A stretch of DNA of 64,000 nucleotides from Nanosynbacter sp963524495 (GTDB taxonomy: Bacteria; Patescibacteriota; Saccharimonadia; Saccharimonadales; Saccharimonadaceae): assembly GCA_046846435.1 (NCBI GenBank), contig CP128407.1, forward strand, positions 434,001 to 498,000, read 5' to 3'. The translations under genes were made by a program, and so were the position numbers. Positions 43,769-52,957 of this stretch are shown piece by piece (position 1 is the stretch's first letter; each line of letters opens with the position of its first letter). The notes beneath the pieces were generated by a model. It worked only from the letters and a program-made list of their open reading frames with translations, was not told where the DNA came from and made no database searches.

Positions 43769-44320
43769 TTAGTCACTTATCTCCTTACGGAAGTAAGTGA
43801 GGTGCGCACCCCCATAACTACGATTGTCCACCACAACAATTCCGTTCTGAATTGGCACCTCACCTATTCCTGAGTGTGATAATACCATATGTCCACCCGG
43901 TTTGAGAAGTCCCATCAGTCGTGAAACTGTGGAAAACTGAGGATTATGATATGGCGGATCGGCAAAAATGATATCAAACTTCTCTGTTACGCTCATGCTT
44001 TCCAGCCAATTTGATATCGCTGTTTTTATTACAATAGATTTTTTGCTGGCGTCCACGGTGCTGATATTTTCGGCAATGACCCGCTGGGCAACGCGGTCTC
44101 GCTCCACGAAAACTACTGACTCAGCGCCACGACTGAGCGCCTCCAAACCAATCGCGCCACAGCCGGCAAAGGCATCCAGCACTCGCGCACCACGCACGGT
44201 TTTGCCTAGTGAATTGAACATCGCTGAGCGCACTCGCTCGCCCATGGGATGCGTCGTCGAGCCTGGCGGTGCTTGGATAAATCGCCCGCCAAATTCGCCA
44301 GCGATGAGCTTAACGCGCAC
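43769..44320 (-). CDS. rsmD: RsmD-family RNA guanine-N2 methyltransferase
   Basis: The 183-residue methyltransferase starts VRVKLIAGEFGGRFIQAPPGSTTHPMGERVRSAMFNSL, the RsmD pattern. It has the cofactor loop LDAFAGCGAIGLEALSRGA and the catalytic motif FADPPYHNP. It should methylate G966 of 16S rRNA, although other small DPPY methyltransferases cannot be excluded. A GTG at 44320 with GAGG six bases upstream is chosen. It overlaps the upstream gene's stop, so it is translationally coupled; an ATG nine codons earlier would lie deep in that gene. Confidence 0.88.
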   Translation of the reverse strand: MRVKLIAGEFGGRFIQAPPGSTTHPMGERVRSAMFNSLGKTVRGARVLDAFAGCGAIGLEALSRGAESVVFVERDRVAQRVIAENISTVDASKKSIVIKTAISNWLESMSVTEKFDIIFADPPYHNPQFSTVSRLMGLLKPGGHMVLSHSGIGEVPIQNGIVVVDNRSYGGAHLTYFRKEISD

Positions 44321-45128
44321 GCTGTTCCTCGGCGAGCCACACTGCACTCAGCCAGCCCAGCACCACCGCACGAATAATCAGCGGCATCAGTTGACGGTTG
44401 GTCTGCCGCGCTAGCTCCGTCGTCCAACCAGTCTTGGCGAACTTTTCATACATGGCCATATCCGCCACCTCATGAACGCAGCCAAGATAAAACGCCCGAA
44501 AGCCCGCCTGGCGTACCTTTTGGATATCGTGCTGCTGCGGGAGGCCGGCAGTAAACCGTTGGTAGGCTACTACGCTGGCGACACCCGCCTCAAACGCCAG
44601 ATGCATAGTCATCACGCCCTTTGCGCCCCAAAATTCCCAGTTATTGCGCAGGGTTTTTAGCACCGTTTCGCCCGGTATGAGGCTCTTTTTGATCAGCGAG
44701 TTACGGGTCTCCATACCTTCACCGCGCAGCTGGGCCAATTTCTCCTCCAGTGGAAAATGATGCGGTGGCGTCAAGCCATCGGTGATCGCGTGCGCCATCC
44801 ATGCTGCCTCAAATGCTGCTCGCTCACAGTTATCAGCACTGAGCGCCGCTGCGAGATTAGTGATGTGTTGATCAACCATCTCGAGGAGCGCCACGTCATT
44901 TGGATCGTGCGGGTCAATGAAGTGCCACGGCTCATCAACGGCCGGACTTTTCCGCTTGATACCATCAGGGCCATTATTACCCTCGAAATGCAAAATCTCC
45001 TTACTCGACGGAAAGTTGCACCATGACGGCAACAGCTGCACGATGTGCCGCCGCGCGACCCGATCAATTTTTTGATGAACACCCATCAGATTGCCTGATT
45101 TGGTGTGAAATGTGGTTCCTGAATACAT
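44310..45128 (-). CDS. Possible zinc-dependent phospholipase C / P1-nuclease-like protein
   Basis: The 272-residue protein contains EPWHFIDPHDPND and, further on, AWMAHAITDGLTPPHHFPLEEK and CVHEVADMAMYE. Histidine and aspartate spacing like this is reminiscent of the zinc-dependent phospholipase C/S1-P1 nuclease fold, in which His and Asp residues bind three zincs. I see no signal peptide, which those enzymes usually have, so a cytosolic relative or a different family is possible. It lies between recG and rsmD, overlapping rsmD by 11 bases. The start has GTGAGA upstream. Confidence 0.4.
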   Translation of the reverse strand: MYSGTTFHTKSGNLMGVHQKIDRVARRHIVQLLPSWCNFPSSKEILHFEGNNGPDGIKRKSPAVDEPWHFIDPHDPNDVALLEMVDQHITNLAAALSADNCERAAFEAAWMAHAITDGLTPPHHFPLEEKLAQLRGEGMETRNSLIKKSLIPGETVLKTLRNNWEFWGAKGVMTMHLAFEAGVASVVAYQRFTAGLPQQHDIQKVRQAGFRAFYLGCVHEVADMAMYEKFAKTGWTTELARQTNRQLMPLIIRAVVLGWLSAVWLAEEQRAR

Positions 45129-45138
45129 ACTTATCTCA

Positions 45139-47181
45139 CTAATTTAGCGTCGTTAATCGCTGATAGCGACTGACGGCACGCGCCAGATGCTTATATTGTA
45201 GCAAATCCTGCCCCTCTTTGACAAAGCGCTCGGCCTCCGTTTGCGCACGGGCGATCAGCGGCGTGTCGCTCAGCGAGGCAATCCGTAAATTGAGCGCGCC
45301 GTGCTGCGACCGTCCATAAATTTCACCGGGACCGCGCAGTTTCAGGTCAACTTCCGCCAAGTAAAAGCCGTCTTGGGATTTCTCAATTTCCCTGAGGCGC
45401 CGGGACGGCTTGTCATGGCTCGACAACATCAAATGGCAAAAACTCTGGTGCTGACCGCGCCCAACTCGACCGCGCAGCTGATGAAGCTGACTGAGTCCAA
45501 AATGATCAGCATTTTCGATGAGCATGACTGTAGCATTCGGCACATTGACGCCAACTTCCACGACTGTGGTGCTCACCAACATGTCAATGTCACCGTCCGC
45601 GAATTGCTGCATGACCGCGGCTTTTTCTTCTGGCGGCAGTTTACCATGTAGCAGCCCAACACGGCGATGATGAAATATCGTTTTTGCCAATTTGTAATAT
45701 TCCGCCTCGACCGACTTTTTGTCATTGTCAGGATTATCGTCAATCAACGGGCAAATGGCGTAGGCTTGGCGACCCTGAGCCAGTTCATGGTCAATGGTTT
45801 CATAGAGTTTCGGCGCTGAGGCTGGCGACCAAATTTTCGTTTCAATCGGCTGACGACCGGCCGGCAGCTCGTCCAAAATCGAGATGTCCAGCTCGCCATA
45901 CAAGGTCAACGCCAAACTGCGCGGAATCGGCGTGGCAGTCATGCTGAGCAGATGCGGCATGTAATCCGTTTTTTGCAACAACGCCTGCCGCTGCTTGACG
46001 CCGAACCGATGTTGCTCGTCAATCACCGCGAACCCCAGTTTATGATACGCCACTTTTTCCTGAATCAGCGCGTGCGTGCCAACCACCACGTTGATGTTGC
46101 CGCTCGCTAAATTATCCAGCAGCTGCCGCCGCTGAGCGCCCTTGACGTGTCCTGTCAGCAGCGCCACCGACACGCCAAACGGCGACAATAATTCATCCAG
46201 CGTTTTGGCATGCTGAGTTGCCAAAATCTCCGTCGGCGCCATGATGGCTGTCTGGAAACCAGCCTGTGCCACTTCCGCCGCCACCAGCCCGGCGACCACT
46301 GTTTTACCTGAGCCAACATCGCCCTGCAACAAGCGGTTCATCGGATGCTCCGATTCCAAATCTTGCAAAATCTGCCACGCGGCGCGGCGCTGCGCGTTGG
46401 TCAAGGGGAATGGCAGTTGCTTAACAAATTGCTTGACGACCGGCTGATTGAACGGAATGCGCCAGCCAGTCAACTTGGTTTGTTCCTGCTTATTCAACTG
46501 CGCTGCCAAAATCATTTCAAATAATTCTTCAAAGGCCAAGCGCTCACGACCGCGGGCAATTTCCTCATGATTTTTCGGCGCGTGGAGGAACTTGACAGCT
46601 TCCGCGCGGCTGACTAATTTTTGCCGCTGGACAATGTGCTCCGGCAGCGTTTCGGGCAAAAACTCCATGATGGGGCGCAGATTCTTCAGCAAATCCTGCA
46701 CGGTTTTGGGGCGGAGGTTTTTGATGGATTTATAGACAGGATGGATACCCGAAGTATGGTGGACGTCGGATGTATCAGTTGACTTGGCGAGCTCGACCGA
46801 CGGATTGCTGATCTGATAGCTGTTATATTGCATACCAAATTGACCGGAAAACATGAACTCGGCGTCCGATTTGAGCTGAGACTCACGGTATGGCTGATTG
46901 AACCAAACAGCCTTAACTTTGCCAGAATCATCCGCTAGCACCGCCGTGGTAATCCTTAAGCCCCGGCGAACAATGCGCGTCGAAATCGACTCGCAGCGCG
47001 CCCGCACCGTCACCTTGCCCGGCTGAAGATCAGCGATGTTGACTGCCGCCGAATAATCATCATACGCCCGCGGCAAAAAATCCAAGGCGTCCGCCACCGT
47101 CTCCAAACCCGCCACCGACAGCGCCTGGGTGGTTTTGGGGCCGACGCCTTTGATGTGCACGAGAGGGGTGGTTAGTTTCAT
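45139..47181 (-). CDS. recG: ATP-dependent DNA helicase RecG
   Basis: Remodels stalled forks and Holliday junctions. The 680-residue protein has the wedge/OB domain (VTVRARCESIS), Walker A LLQGDVGSGKTVVAG, DExH as VIDEQHRFGVKQR, MTATPIPRSLALTLYGELDIS, and QLRGRVGRGQHQSFCHL. Its ATG follows directly after the TAG of the preceding HAD phosphatase gene, with no ribosome site of its own, so translation is coupled. Confidence 0.97.
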   Translation of the reverse strand: MKLTTPLVHIKGVGPKTTQALSVAGLETVADALDFLPRAYDDYSAAVNIADLQPGKVTVRARCESISTRIVRRGLRITTAVLADDSGKVKAVWFNQPYRESQLKSDAEFMFSGQFGMQYNSYQISNPSVELAKSTDTSDVHHTSGIHPVYKSIKNLRPKTVQDLLKNLRPIMEFLPETLPEHIVQRQKLVSRAEAVKFLHAPKNHEEIARGRERLAFEELFEMILAAQLNKQEQTKLTGWRIPFNQPVVKQFVKQLPFPLTNAQRRAAWQILQDLESEHPMNRLLQGDVGSGKTVVAGLVAAEVAQAGFQTAIMAPTEILATQHAKTLDELLSPFGVSVALLTGHVKGAQRRQLLDNLASGNINVVVGTHALIQEKVAYHKLGFAVIDEQHRFGVKQRQALLQKTDYMPHLLSMTATPIPRSLALTLYGELDISILDELPAGRQPIETKIWSPASAPKLYETIDHELAQGRQAYAICPLIDDNPDNDKKSVEAEYYKLAKTIFHHRRVGLLHGKLPPEEKAAVMQQFADGDIDMLVSTTVVEVGVNVPNATVMLIENADHFGLSQLHQLRGRVGRGQHQSFCHLMLSSHDKPSRRLREIEKSQDGFYLAEVDLKLRGPGEIYGRSQHGALNLRIASLSDTPLIARAQTEAERFVKEGQDLLQYKHLARAVSRYQRLTTLN

Positions 47182-47937
47182 CTAGGAAACGGCATTGATG
47201 CCTTCCAGCGCGTAGGCGGTGTCTTCCCAACCTCTTACTTCTATTGAGTCAACGCCCATTTGTTTGACTGGAAAATCATTGCCGCCTTCCTGTAATTTAT
47301 CGCCAAAGAATAGCGCTTCTTCCTTTGACCAGCCGTTCAGCTCAAGCAGCTTACCAATGCCATAGGCTTTATCAATTCCTGGCAGCGTAATGTCAGTACT
47401 AGTCGTACCACCAATCCTAACTTCGAGATTTGGCAGTTTCGCCGCCACCTTGTCACGATACACCGGACGGACATCCTTGTACTTTTCCGCCCAGGCATAC
47501 TTATCCTCTGGCGACGCCTGCTGGCCCAGTGCCGACATGGTAATCTGGCTGTGGCGATCCTCGATAATCTCACCCGCAGGATTATCGCACCAAATACCCA
47601 TCTCTCGAGCAACCTCCTCCAGCACTGCAGTTATCTGAGTTTTTTGCTCATCAGATAAATCATTCGCATATTGAATCTTCCATTCATTATCAGCAGCATC
47701 AAATCGATAATACCTCGTACCGCACGTCGGCATTGCATGGAATTTTTGGAGTAGTTCGGGCTGAACATCAAGTCGGTCAATCACTTGCTTTTTAATCTGG
47801 TGGAATGTGCCGCCCGTGATGACACACATCTCATAGTTTTCAAGCAACCGACTAAGGATATCCTCCATACGATCGCTAACTGGTGACTTGGTAATGGCTA
47901 GCGTATCATCCAAATCAAACCCGATAATTTTTTTCAT
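47182..47937 (-). CDS. HAD-IIB phosphatase / eukaryotic-type phosphomannomutase-like protein
   Basis: The 251-residue protein has the HAD nucleophile motif IIGFDLDDTLA (two Asp in DLDDT), CVITGGTFHQI, and ALFFGDKLQEGGNDFPV, which is the GDxxxxGND motif of HAD-IIB. The central cap with TCGTRYYRF and DITLPGIDKAYGI resembles eukaryotic alpha-phosphomannomutases. It may interconvert hexose phosphates for sugar-nucleotide supply; phosphatase activity is the alternative. Its ATG overlaps the tyrS stop (TAATG). Confidence 0.8.
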   Translation of the reverse strand: MKKIIGFDLDDTLAITKSPVSDRMEDILSRLLENYEMCVITGGTFHQIKKQVIDRLDVQPELLQKFHAMPTCGTRYYRFDAADNEWKIQYANDLSDEQKTQITAVLEEVAREMGIWCDNPAGEIIEDRHSQITMSALGQQASPEDKYAWAEKYKDVRPVYRDKVAAKLPNLEVRIGGTTSTDITLPGIDKAYGIGKLLELNGWSKEEALFFGDKLQEGGNDFPVKQMGVDSIEVRGWEDTAYALEGINAVS

Positions 47938-49166
47938 TATTCCTCTCCTTCCATATTTTCTGCAACTAGAATAAACGTATTTTTACCTTTTTTCAACAAA
48001 GATTGATTGTTGATGGCTTGATCCTCAGCCAGTTTTTCGCCGTTGAGGCTGATGGCGCCAGATTTGAGCAGGCGCCTGGCCTCGCCGTTGGAACTGACCA
48101 CGCCAGAAACCACCAATGCTTCGATCACGCCGACGCCGACATCAACACGTGGAATTTCTTTGGCCAGGGCGTCCAAATCATCGTCCGACAGTTGCCGAAA
48201 ATCGCCGCCGCCAAACAATACTTCCGTCACCCGCTCCACTGATTCGCGTCGATTAACACCGTGAACGATGTCGGTGACTTCACGCGCCAAAACTTTCTGT
48301 GCTGAGCGCGCACCTGGATTGACGGCGTGGTTTTCAGCGATGGCTTCAATGGTATCACGATCAAGCATGGTGAAGATTTTCATGTACTCGATGGCGCTTT
48401 CGTCATCAACGTTCAGCCAGAATTGATAGAACTTGTACACGCTGGTTTTGGTTTCGTCCAGCCAGACGGCGCCACCTTCGGATTTGCCAAATTTGCGCCC
48501 AGTTGATTTGTTGATGAGCAGTGGTGCGGTCATAGCGTAAACTTCGGCGTTTTCTTTTTTGCGGATCAATTCCACGCCTGAGAGCAAATTACCCCATTGG
48601 TCGGAGCCGCCGATTTGCAAATTGACACCGTGATGCTTGAATAAGTGCCAAAAATCATAACCCTGCAGCAAGGTGTAGGTAAATTCAGCAAAGCTCAACC
48701 CCTTGCCGTTGTCGATGCGTGCCTTGAAAAATTCACGACCAATCAAATCTGCCATGTTGAAATTCTTGCCAATGTCGCGGAGGAACGGAATCAGTTCCAG
48801 ATTACCCAGCCAATCCGCATTGTCCACCAAGGTAAAATCGCGTCCCGCAAAAATTTGCGACACTTGCGCCTTCAAGGCTCGTTTATTGTGCTCAATCTCT
48901 GCATAAGAAAGCAGACTCCGCTCCTCGGTGTCGCGCATATCGCCAATCATGCCCGTGCCGCCACCAACCAGCAAGAACACCTTGTGGCCGCGCTCCAAAA
49001 AATGCCGCACCATCATGTAGACCGCGAGATGCCCGACATGCAAACTGTCCGCCGACGGATCTGTGCCTAAGTAGAGCGTAAAATTTCCCGAATCAATACG
49101 CTCATTATCGGTGAATGTCGCTTGATTCCAAAACCCGCGCCACTTTAGCTCCTCTGATAATTGCAT
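47937..49166 (-). CDS. tyrS: Tyrosyl-tRNA synthetase
   Basis: Class I synthetase of 409 residues. The HIGH motif appears as HVGH (43-46), the KMSKS loop as KFGKS, and the tyrosine pocket includes YTLLQGYDFWHLF and GGSDQWGN. The C-terminus is an S4 RNA-binding domain (SGAISLNGEKLAEDQ). AAAGGAGG precedes the ATG. It heads an operon that continues through the HAD protein, recG and rsmD. Confidence 0.97.
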   Translation of the reverse strand: MQLSEELKWRGFWNQATFTDNERIDSGNFTLYLGTDPSADSLHVGHLAVYMMVRHFLERGHKVFLLVGGGTGMIGDMRDTEERSLLSYAEIEHNKRALKAQVSQIFAGRDFTLVDNADWLGNLELIPFLRDIGKNFNMADLIGREFFKARIDNGKGLSFAEFTYTLLQGYDFWHLFKHHGVNLQIGGSDQWGNLLSGVELIRKKENAEVYAMTAPLLINKSTGRKFGKSEGGAVWLDETKTSVYKFYQFWLNVDDESAIEYMKIFTMLDRDTIEAIAENHAVNPGARSAQKVLAREVTDIVHGVNRRESVERVTEVLFGGGDFRQLSDDDLDALAKEIPRVDVGVGVIEALVVSGVVSSNGEARRLLKSGAISLNGEKLAEDQAINNQSLLKKGKNTFILVAENMEGEE

Positions 49167-49205
49167 ATTCCTCCTTTTCTGGTTATTAGTATAGCAATTT
49201 TATGA

Positions 49206-49233
49206 TTGAAGCGAAACATAGGCGTGATATAAT
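49206..49233 (+). promoter_or_regulatory. Promoter of the PBP1 gene (leaderless, GTG start)
   Basis: TTGAAG (49206-49211), 16 bases, and TATAAT (49228-49233) with an extended TGA element. The GTG start codon lies six bases after the -10. Confidence 0.75.
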
Positions 49234-49239
49234 GATAGT

Positions 49240-51948
49240 GTGAACAAGAAACCCTCAGATAAGCAGTCGGGCTCCAGCGCCAAACCAGCGCCGTCGCGTC
49301 CGCATCCAAAGCCGGCAAAACGGCTGAGTGTCTATGCAAACTTGGCGAATAAGCGTCGGCTCAAGAAGGATAAGCGCTCCCGCGAAAAAGCAGAGTATCT
49401 GGCGAGTTTGCCAAAGCACCCCGTCAAGCGGTTCTTTTACCGCCTCCACCCCAAGCGCGTCTTTCGCTATTGGTTCTCCAAGCGCGGCGGCTTGATGGCG
49501 CTAAAAATTCTCGGTGTCGCCATCGTTGTGATGATTATTCTGATCGGCGGCCTGTTCGCCTACTTCCGTAAAGACCTCGACAAGATCCGCCCGGGCGAGC
49601 TCGCCAAGCGTGTCCAGACGACGGTCACGAAATATTATGACCGCAATGGTGCGCTGCTCTGGGAAGATAAAGGTACGGATAACTATAAGCTGGTAGTTGA
49701 GGCTGATAAAATTAGCGATTATCTCAAGAAAGCAACTATCGCTATTGAGGATCGTGATTTTTACAAGCACCACGGTATCAGTATTAGTGGGCTGACTCGC
49801 GCCATGTTTAGCACAGCATCAGGCCGACAGGTCCAGGGCGGCTCGACACTAACGCAGCAGCTCGTCAAGCAGGTCTTCTTTGCTGAGGATGCCGACAAGC
49901 GAGGCCTGAGCGGTATTCCACGTAAGATTAAGGAGATTATTCTGGCCATTGAGGTTGAGCGCATGTACAACAAGGACCAGATCCTCGCACTCTATCTCAA
50001 CCAGGCACCATACGGCGGTCGGCGCAATGGCGCAGAGTCAGCCGCTCAAACATACTTTGGCAAGTCCGCCAAGGATCTCACTCTGGCCGAGGCAGCGCTG
50101 CTAGCTTCAATTCCGCAAAACCCAAGCACGTTCAATCCGTACAATATCGCTGGCCGCAAGATGCTGTTGTCGCGCCAGCACACGACGCTGGACTACATGC
50201 TGGAACAGGGCTACATCACTGAAGCGCAGGCCAAAGAAGCCAAGCAGTATCCGATCCTTGACAAGATCAAGCCCGAGACCGAACAGCTAGCCGGCATCAA
50301 GGCGCCGCATTTCGTGCTCATGGTGCGCAATCAACTGGAGCGTGAACTCGGCAAAGCAGTCGTTGGTCGCGGCGGACTAACTGTCAAGACGACGCTGGAT
50401 TGGAGGATTCAGGAGAAGCTCGAAACAGAGATGAAAGCCTTCTTTGACTCAGGCCGTCCGGGTCGAGTGCGCATTAGTAACGGCGCGGCAACGGTTGAGG
50501 ACGCACAGACTGGACAGATTGTCGCCCTCGTTGGCAGTCGTGATTTCAATTATGCTGGCTTTGGGCAGGATAACGCCGCCACCGCCTTTATCCAGCCGGG
50601 CTCGACCATCAAGGCTTTCGACTATGCCAAGCTGTTTGAGAATCGCGGCAGTAATCAACAAAATTACGGCTCAGGCTCAATCCTCAGCGACGAGAACATA
50701 GACAAGATTTATGGCGCCAAGCTGAACAACTGGGATCGACGATTTATGGGAAGTATTTCTATTCGCCGTTCGCTAGCGCTTTCCCGTAACATCCCAGCGG
50801 TCAAGGCAATGTACATCGCAGGTAACGGCTCACCAAAACCAACCGTTGACTATATTCACAACATGGGTAATACCAATTATTGCCAACAAGAGGAAGCGGC
50901 CGGCGGCTACGGCTTGTCAGCAGCCATTGGCGCCTGCGGTACGAAGCAGACCGAGTTAGTGAATGCTTATGGCACCTTTGCCCGCATGGGCGTCGCCAAG
51001 CCAAGCACCAACGTCCTCGAGGTAACCAACAGCCAGGGTGATACGTTAAAGAAATGGAAAGACGAGAGCAAACAGGCAACCGACCCGCAAGTCGCCTACA
51101 TCATCAATGACATCTTGGGTGACGCGGACGCGGCGCGCGACCTGCACGGTTATGGCGCGATGAATGTGCCTGGTGTTAGAACCGCCGCCAAGACCGGTAC
51201 TACCGACAAAAACGGCCACGCCAAGGATGTCTGGATCGTCAATTATAGTCCGGCGCTAGTCATGGGTATGTGGCTCGGTAATTCCGACACCAGTACCATC
51301 AACACCCCGAACTCGGCCTTTGGTATGCCGGTGGTGCGTAACGTCATGTCATTTGCTCACAACGAGGTTTATGCCAAACAGGGCAAATGGAAGCCAAATG
51401 ATTGGTTCAAGCGACCAAATGGTATCCAACAGCAAGGCAAAGAGCTCTATCCATCGTGGTGGAATAAAAAACAGGGCGAGACCACTGAAAAGATCAAGTT
51501 TGACCGTGTCTCCAAGAAAAAGGCGACAAATTGTACACCAGCCGACGCCATCGAGGAAATTGAGGTCACCAAGACCATTGACCCGCTCACTAAGAAACCA
51601 TCATACTCAGCGCCTGAAGGTTACGATGCCAACGCTGATGACGATAAGCACAAATGTGACGACGCCAAGCCAAGTGTCAGCCTATCACTTTCTGGCTCTG
51701 GCTCCAACCGCACCATCACCGCCCGCGCCACCAACGGCACATTCCCGCTCACCTCAATTGACATCCTCGTTGATGGTCGCAGCGTCAAAAGCGAGTCGAT
51801 CTCCGGTAGTGGCGGCAGTGTTTCGGTCGATATCAGGATCAGTAGCCCAGGTCGGCACACCATTCAGGCGATCGCCCGCGACGAAGGCTACTATACTGCA
51901 TCAGACAGCGGCAGCTTCTCGGTAGGCAGCAGCTCAAGCTCCGACTAA
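49240..51948 (+). CDS. Class A penicillin-binding protein (PBP1, transglycosylase-transpeptidase)
   Basis: Polymerises and cross-links peptidoglycan. The order is a basic cytosolic N-terminus (to about 85), one membrane segment (LKILGVAIVVMIILIGGLFAYF), GT51 glycosyltransferase with AIEDRDFYKHHGIS and GGSTLTQQLVKQ, and the penicillin-binding domain with SxxK at S455-K458, SRN, and KTG at 651-653. A C-terminal Lys/Asp-rich stretch and a Ser-rich Ig-like domain (about 800-902) end it. At 902 residues it is longer than average because of this tail. The start is GTG at 49240, placed by the -10 six bases upstream. It is convergent with the PIN-TRAM gene. Confidence 0.95.
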   Translation: MNKKPSDKQSGSSAKPAPSRPHPKPAKRLSVYANLANKRRLKKDKRSREKAEYLASLPKHPVKRFFYRLHPKRVFRYWFSKRGGLMALKILGVAIVVMIILIGGLFAYFRKDLDKIRPGELAKRVQTTVTKYYDRNGALLWEDKGTDNYKLVVEADKISDYLKKATIAIEDRDFYKHHGISISGLTRAMFSTASGRQVQGGSTLTQQLVKQVFFAEDADKRGLSGIPRKIKEIILAIEVERMYNKDQILALYLNQAPYGGRRNGAESAAQTYFGKSAKDLTLAEAALLASIPQNPSTFNPYNIAGRKMLLSRQHTTLDYMLEQGYITEAQAKEAKQYPILDKIKPETEQLAGIKAPHFVLMVRNQLERELGKAVVGRGGLTVKTTLDWRIQEKLETEMKAFFDSGRPGRVRISNGAATVEDAQTGQIVALVGSRDFNYAGFGQDNAATAFIQPGSTIKAFDYAKLFENRGSNQQNYGSGSILSDENIDKIYGAKLNNWDRRFMGSISIRRSLALSRNIPAVKAMYIAGNGSPKPTVDYIHNMGNTNYCQQEEAAGGYGLSAAIGACGTKQTELVNAYGTFARMGVAKPSTNVLEVTNSQGDTLKKWKDESKQATDPQVAYIINDILGDADAARDLHGYGAMNVPGVRTAAKTGTTDKNGHAKDVWIVNYSPALVMGMWLGNSDTSTINTPNSAFGMPVVRNVMSFAHNEVYAKQGKWKPNDWFKRPNGIQQQGKELYPSWWNKKQGETTEKIKFDRVSKKKATNCTPADAIEEIEVTKTIDPLTKKPSYSAPEGYDANADDDKHKCDDAKPSVSLSLSGSGSNRTITARATNGTFPLTSIDILVDGRSVKSESISGSGGSVSVDIRISSPGRHTIQAIARDEGYYTASDSGSFSVGSSSSSD

Positions 51949-51976
51949 TCCGCCCCTCTTTCCCCTTGTGACACAT

Positions 51977-52005
51977 AAAAACCAGACCGCTTTAGTCTGG
52001 TTTTT
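51977..52005. terminator. Bidirectional terminator between PBP1 and PIN-TRAM genes
   Basis: A perfect eight-base stem AACCAGAC/GTCTGGTT with a seven-base loop is flanked by A-runs on one side and T-runs on the other, so it terminates in both directions. It serves the convergent gene ends at 51948 and 52027. Confidence 0.9.
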
Positions 52006-52026
52006 ACTTCTTCTTAGCCTTAGCGA

Positions 52027-52932
52027 TTATTGCTCATTAACCATCCGGATCAAGTCAGCCTCGCGCTGCGACTGAGTCTTGGGGCGAGTCGAACGGTGAC
52101 TTTGAGCTGCAGCGCGTGGGGCATCAGGCTTCGTTGCTTTGCTGGTTTGCGGCCGACGACCGGTGGAGCGCTGCTTGGATTGTTTGGGAGCGGCTTGAGC
52201 TGGTGACTGTTGCGCCGCCTCTTTTGCTTCTTTTGGCTCGGCGCAAACTTTCGCAAACATCATCTTGCCAGCGTCAGTTTGTAGGCTACGAATGATTTCG
52301 ATGCGTTTTTTCTGGCCTAGGAACTTTTTGGCTTGCTCGACCACCACCATGGTGCCGTCATGCAAGTAGCCAACCGCCTGGTGAGAATCCTGGCCTTTTT
52401 GCGTCAATTCGAGCACCAGCTCATCGCCAGGCAGATAGCTCATCCGCAAGCTCTTGGCTAGCTCATTGATATTGAGAATCTGAATGCCTTCGACTTGTGC
52501 CACCTTGTTCAGGTTGTAATCCAGCGTCAAAATGGCAGCATTCATTTCCTTGGCAAGCTGCAACAAGCGGTTATCTACCCCCTCGGGAATGTGCGTTGCA
52601 TCGTCAAACAGCGTGAACGAGCCGCCCAACACATCCTTCAATTCCTTCATGGCGTCCATACCAAAGCGGGCGCGTTCGCGCTTGGCGTGATCAGCACCGT
52701 CAGCCAACAGTTGCAATTCTATCAACACACTGCGCGGCACGATTATCTGCCCCAGCAAGAACCCGGTTTTTGCTAGATCAACCACCCGGCCATCCATCAG
52801 CACCGAGGTGTCAACCAAAATCGGCATTTGTGTACCGCTGGCTGCGTGCCGCCGCGGCTTGACTAATAGATATATTTCCGCCATGATGGCTAGCAGCATG
52901 ATAATGATAAGAAGTTCAATTGTTTTTTCCAT
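52027..52932 (-). CDS. Membrane-anchored PIN-TRAM domain protein
   Basis: The 301-residue protein has one N-terminal membrane segment (about 4-24). A PIN nuclease-like domain follows, with VDTSVLMDGRVVDL and ILTLDYNLNKVAQ giving the acidic site, then a TRAM domain (GDELVLELTQKGQDSHQAVGYLHDGTMVVV) and a basic Gln/Ser/Lys-rich tail of about 70 residues. It resembles the C-terminal part of YacL proteins, with one anchor in place of four membrane segments. The role is probably RNA-related and unproven. AAAGGA precedes the ATG. Confidence 0.85.
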   Translation of the reverse strand: MEKTIELLIIIMLLAIMAEIYLLVKPRRHAASGTQMPILVDTSVLMDGRVVDLAKTGFLLGQIIVPRSVLIELQLLADGADHAKRERARFGMDAMKELKDVLGGSFTLFDDATHIPEGVDNRLLQLAKEMNAAILTLDYNLNKVAQVEGIQILNINELAKSLRMSYLPGDELVLELTQKGQDSHQAVGYLHDGTMVVVEQAKKFLGQKKRIEIIRSLQTDAGKMMFAKVCAEPKEAKEAAQQSPAQAAPKQSKQRSTGRRPQTSKATKPDAPRAAAQSHRSTRPKTQSQREADLIRMVNEQ

Positions 52933-52957
52933 AATAATTTCCTTTTATATAATAATG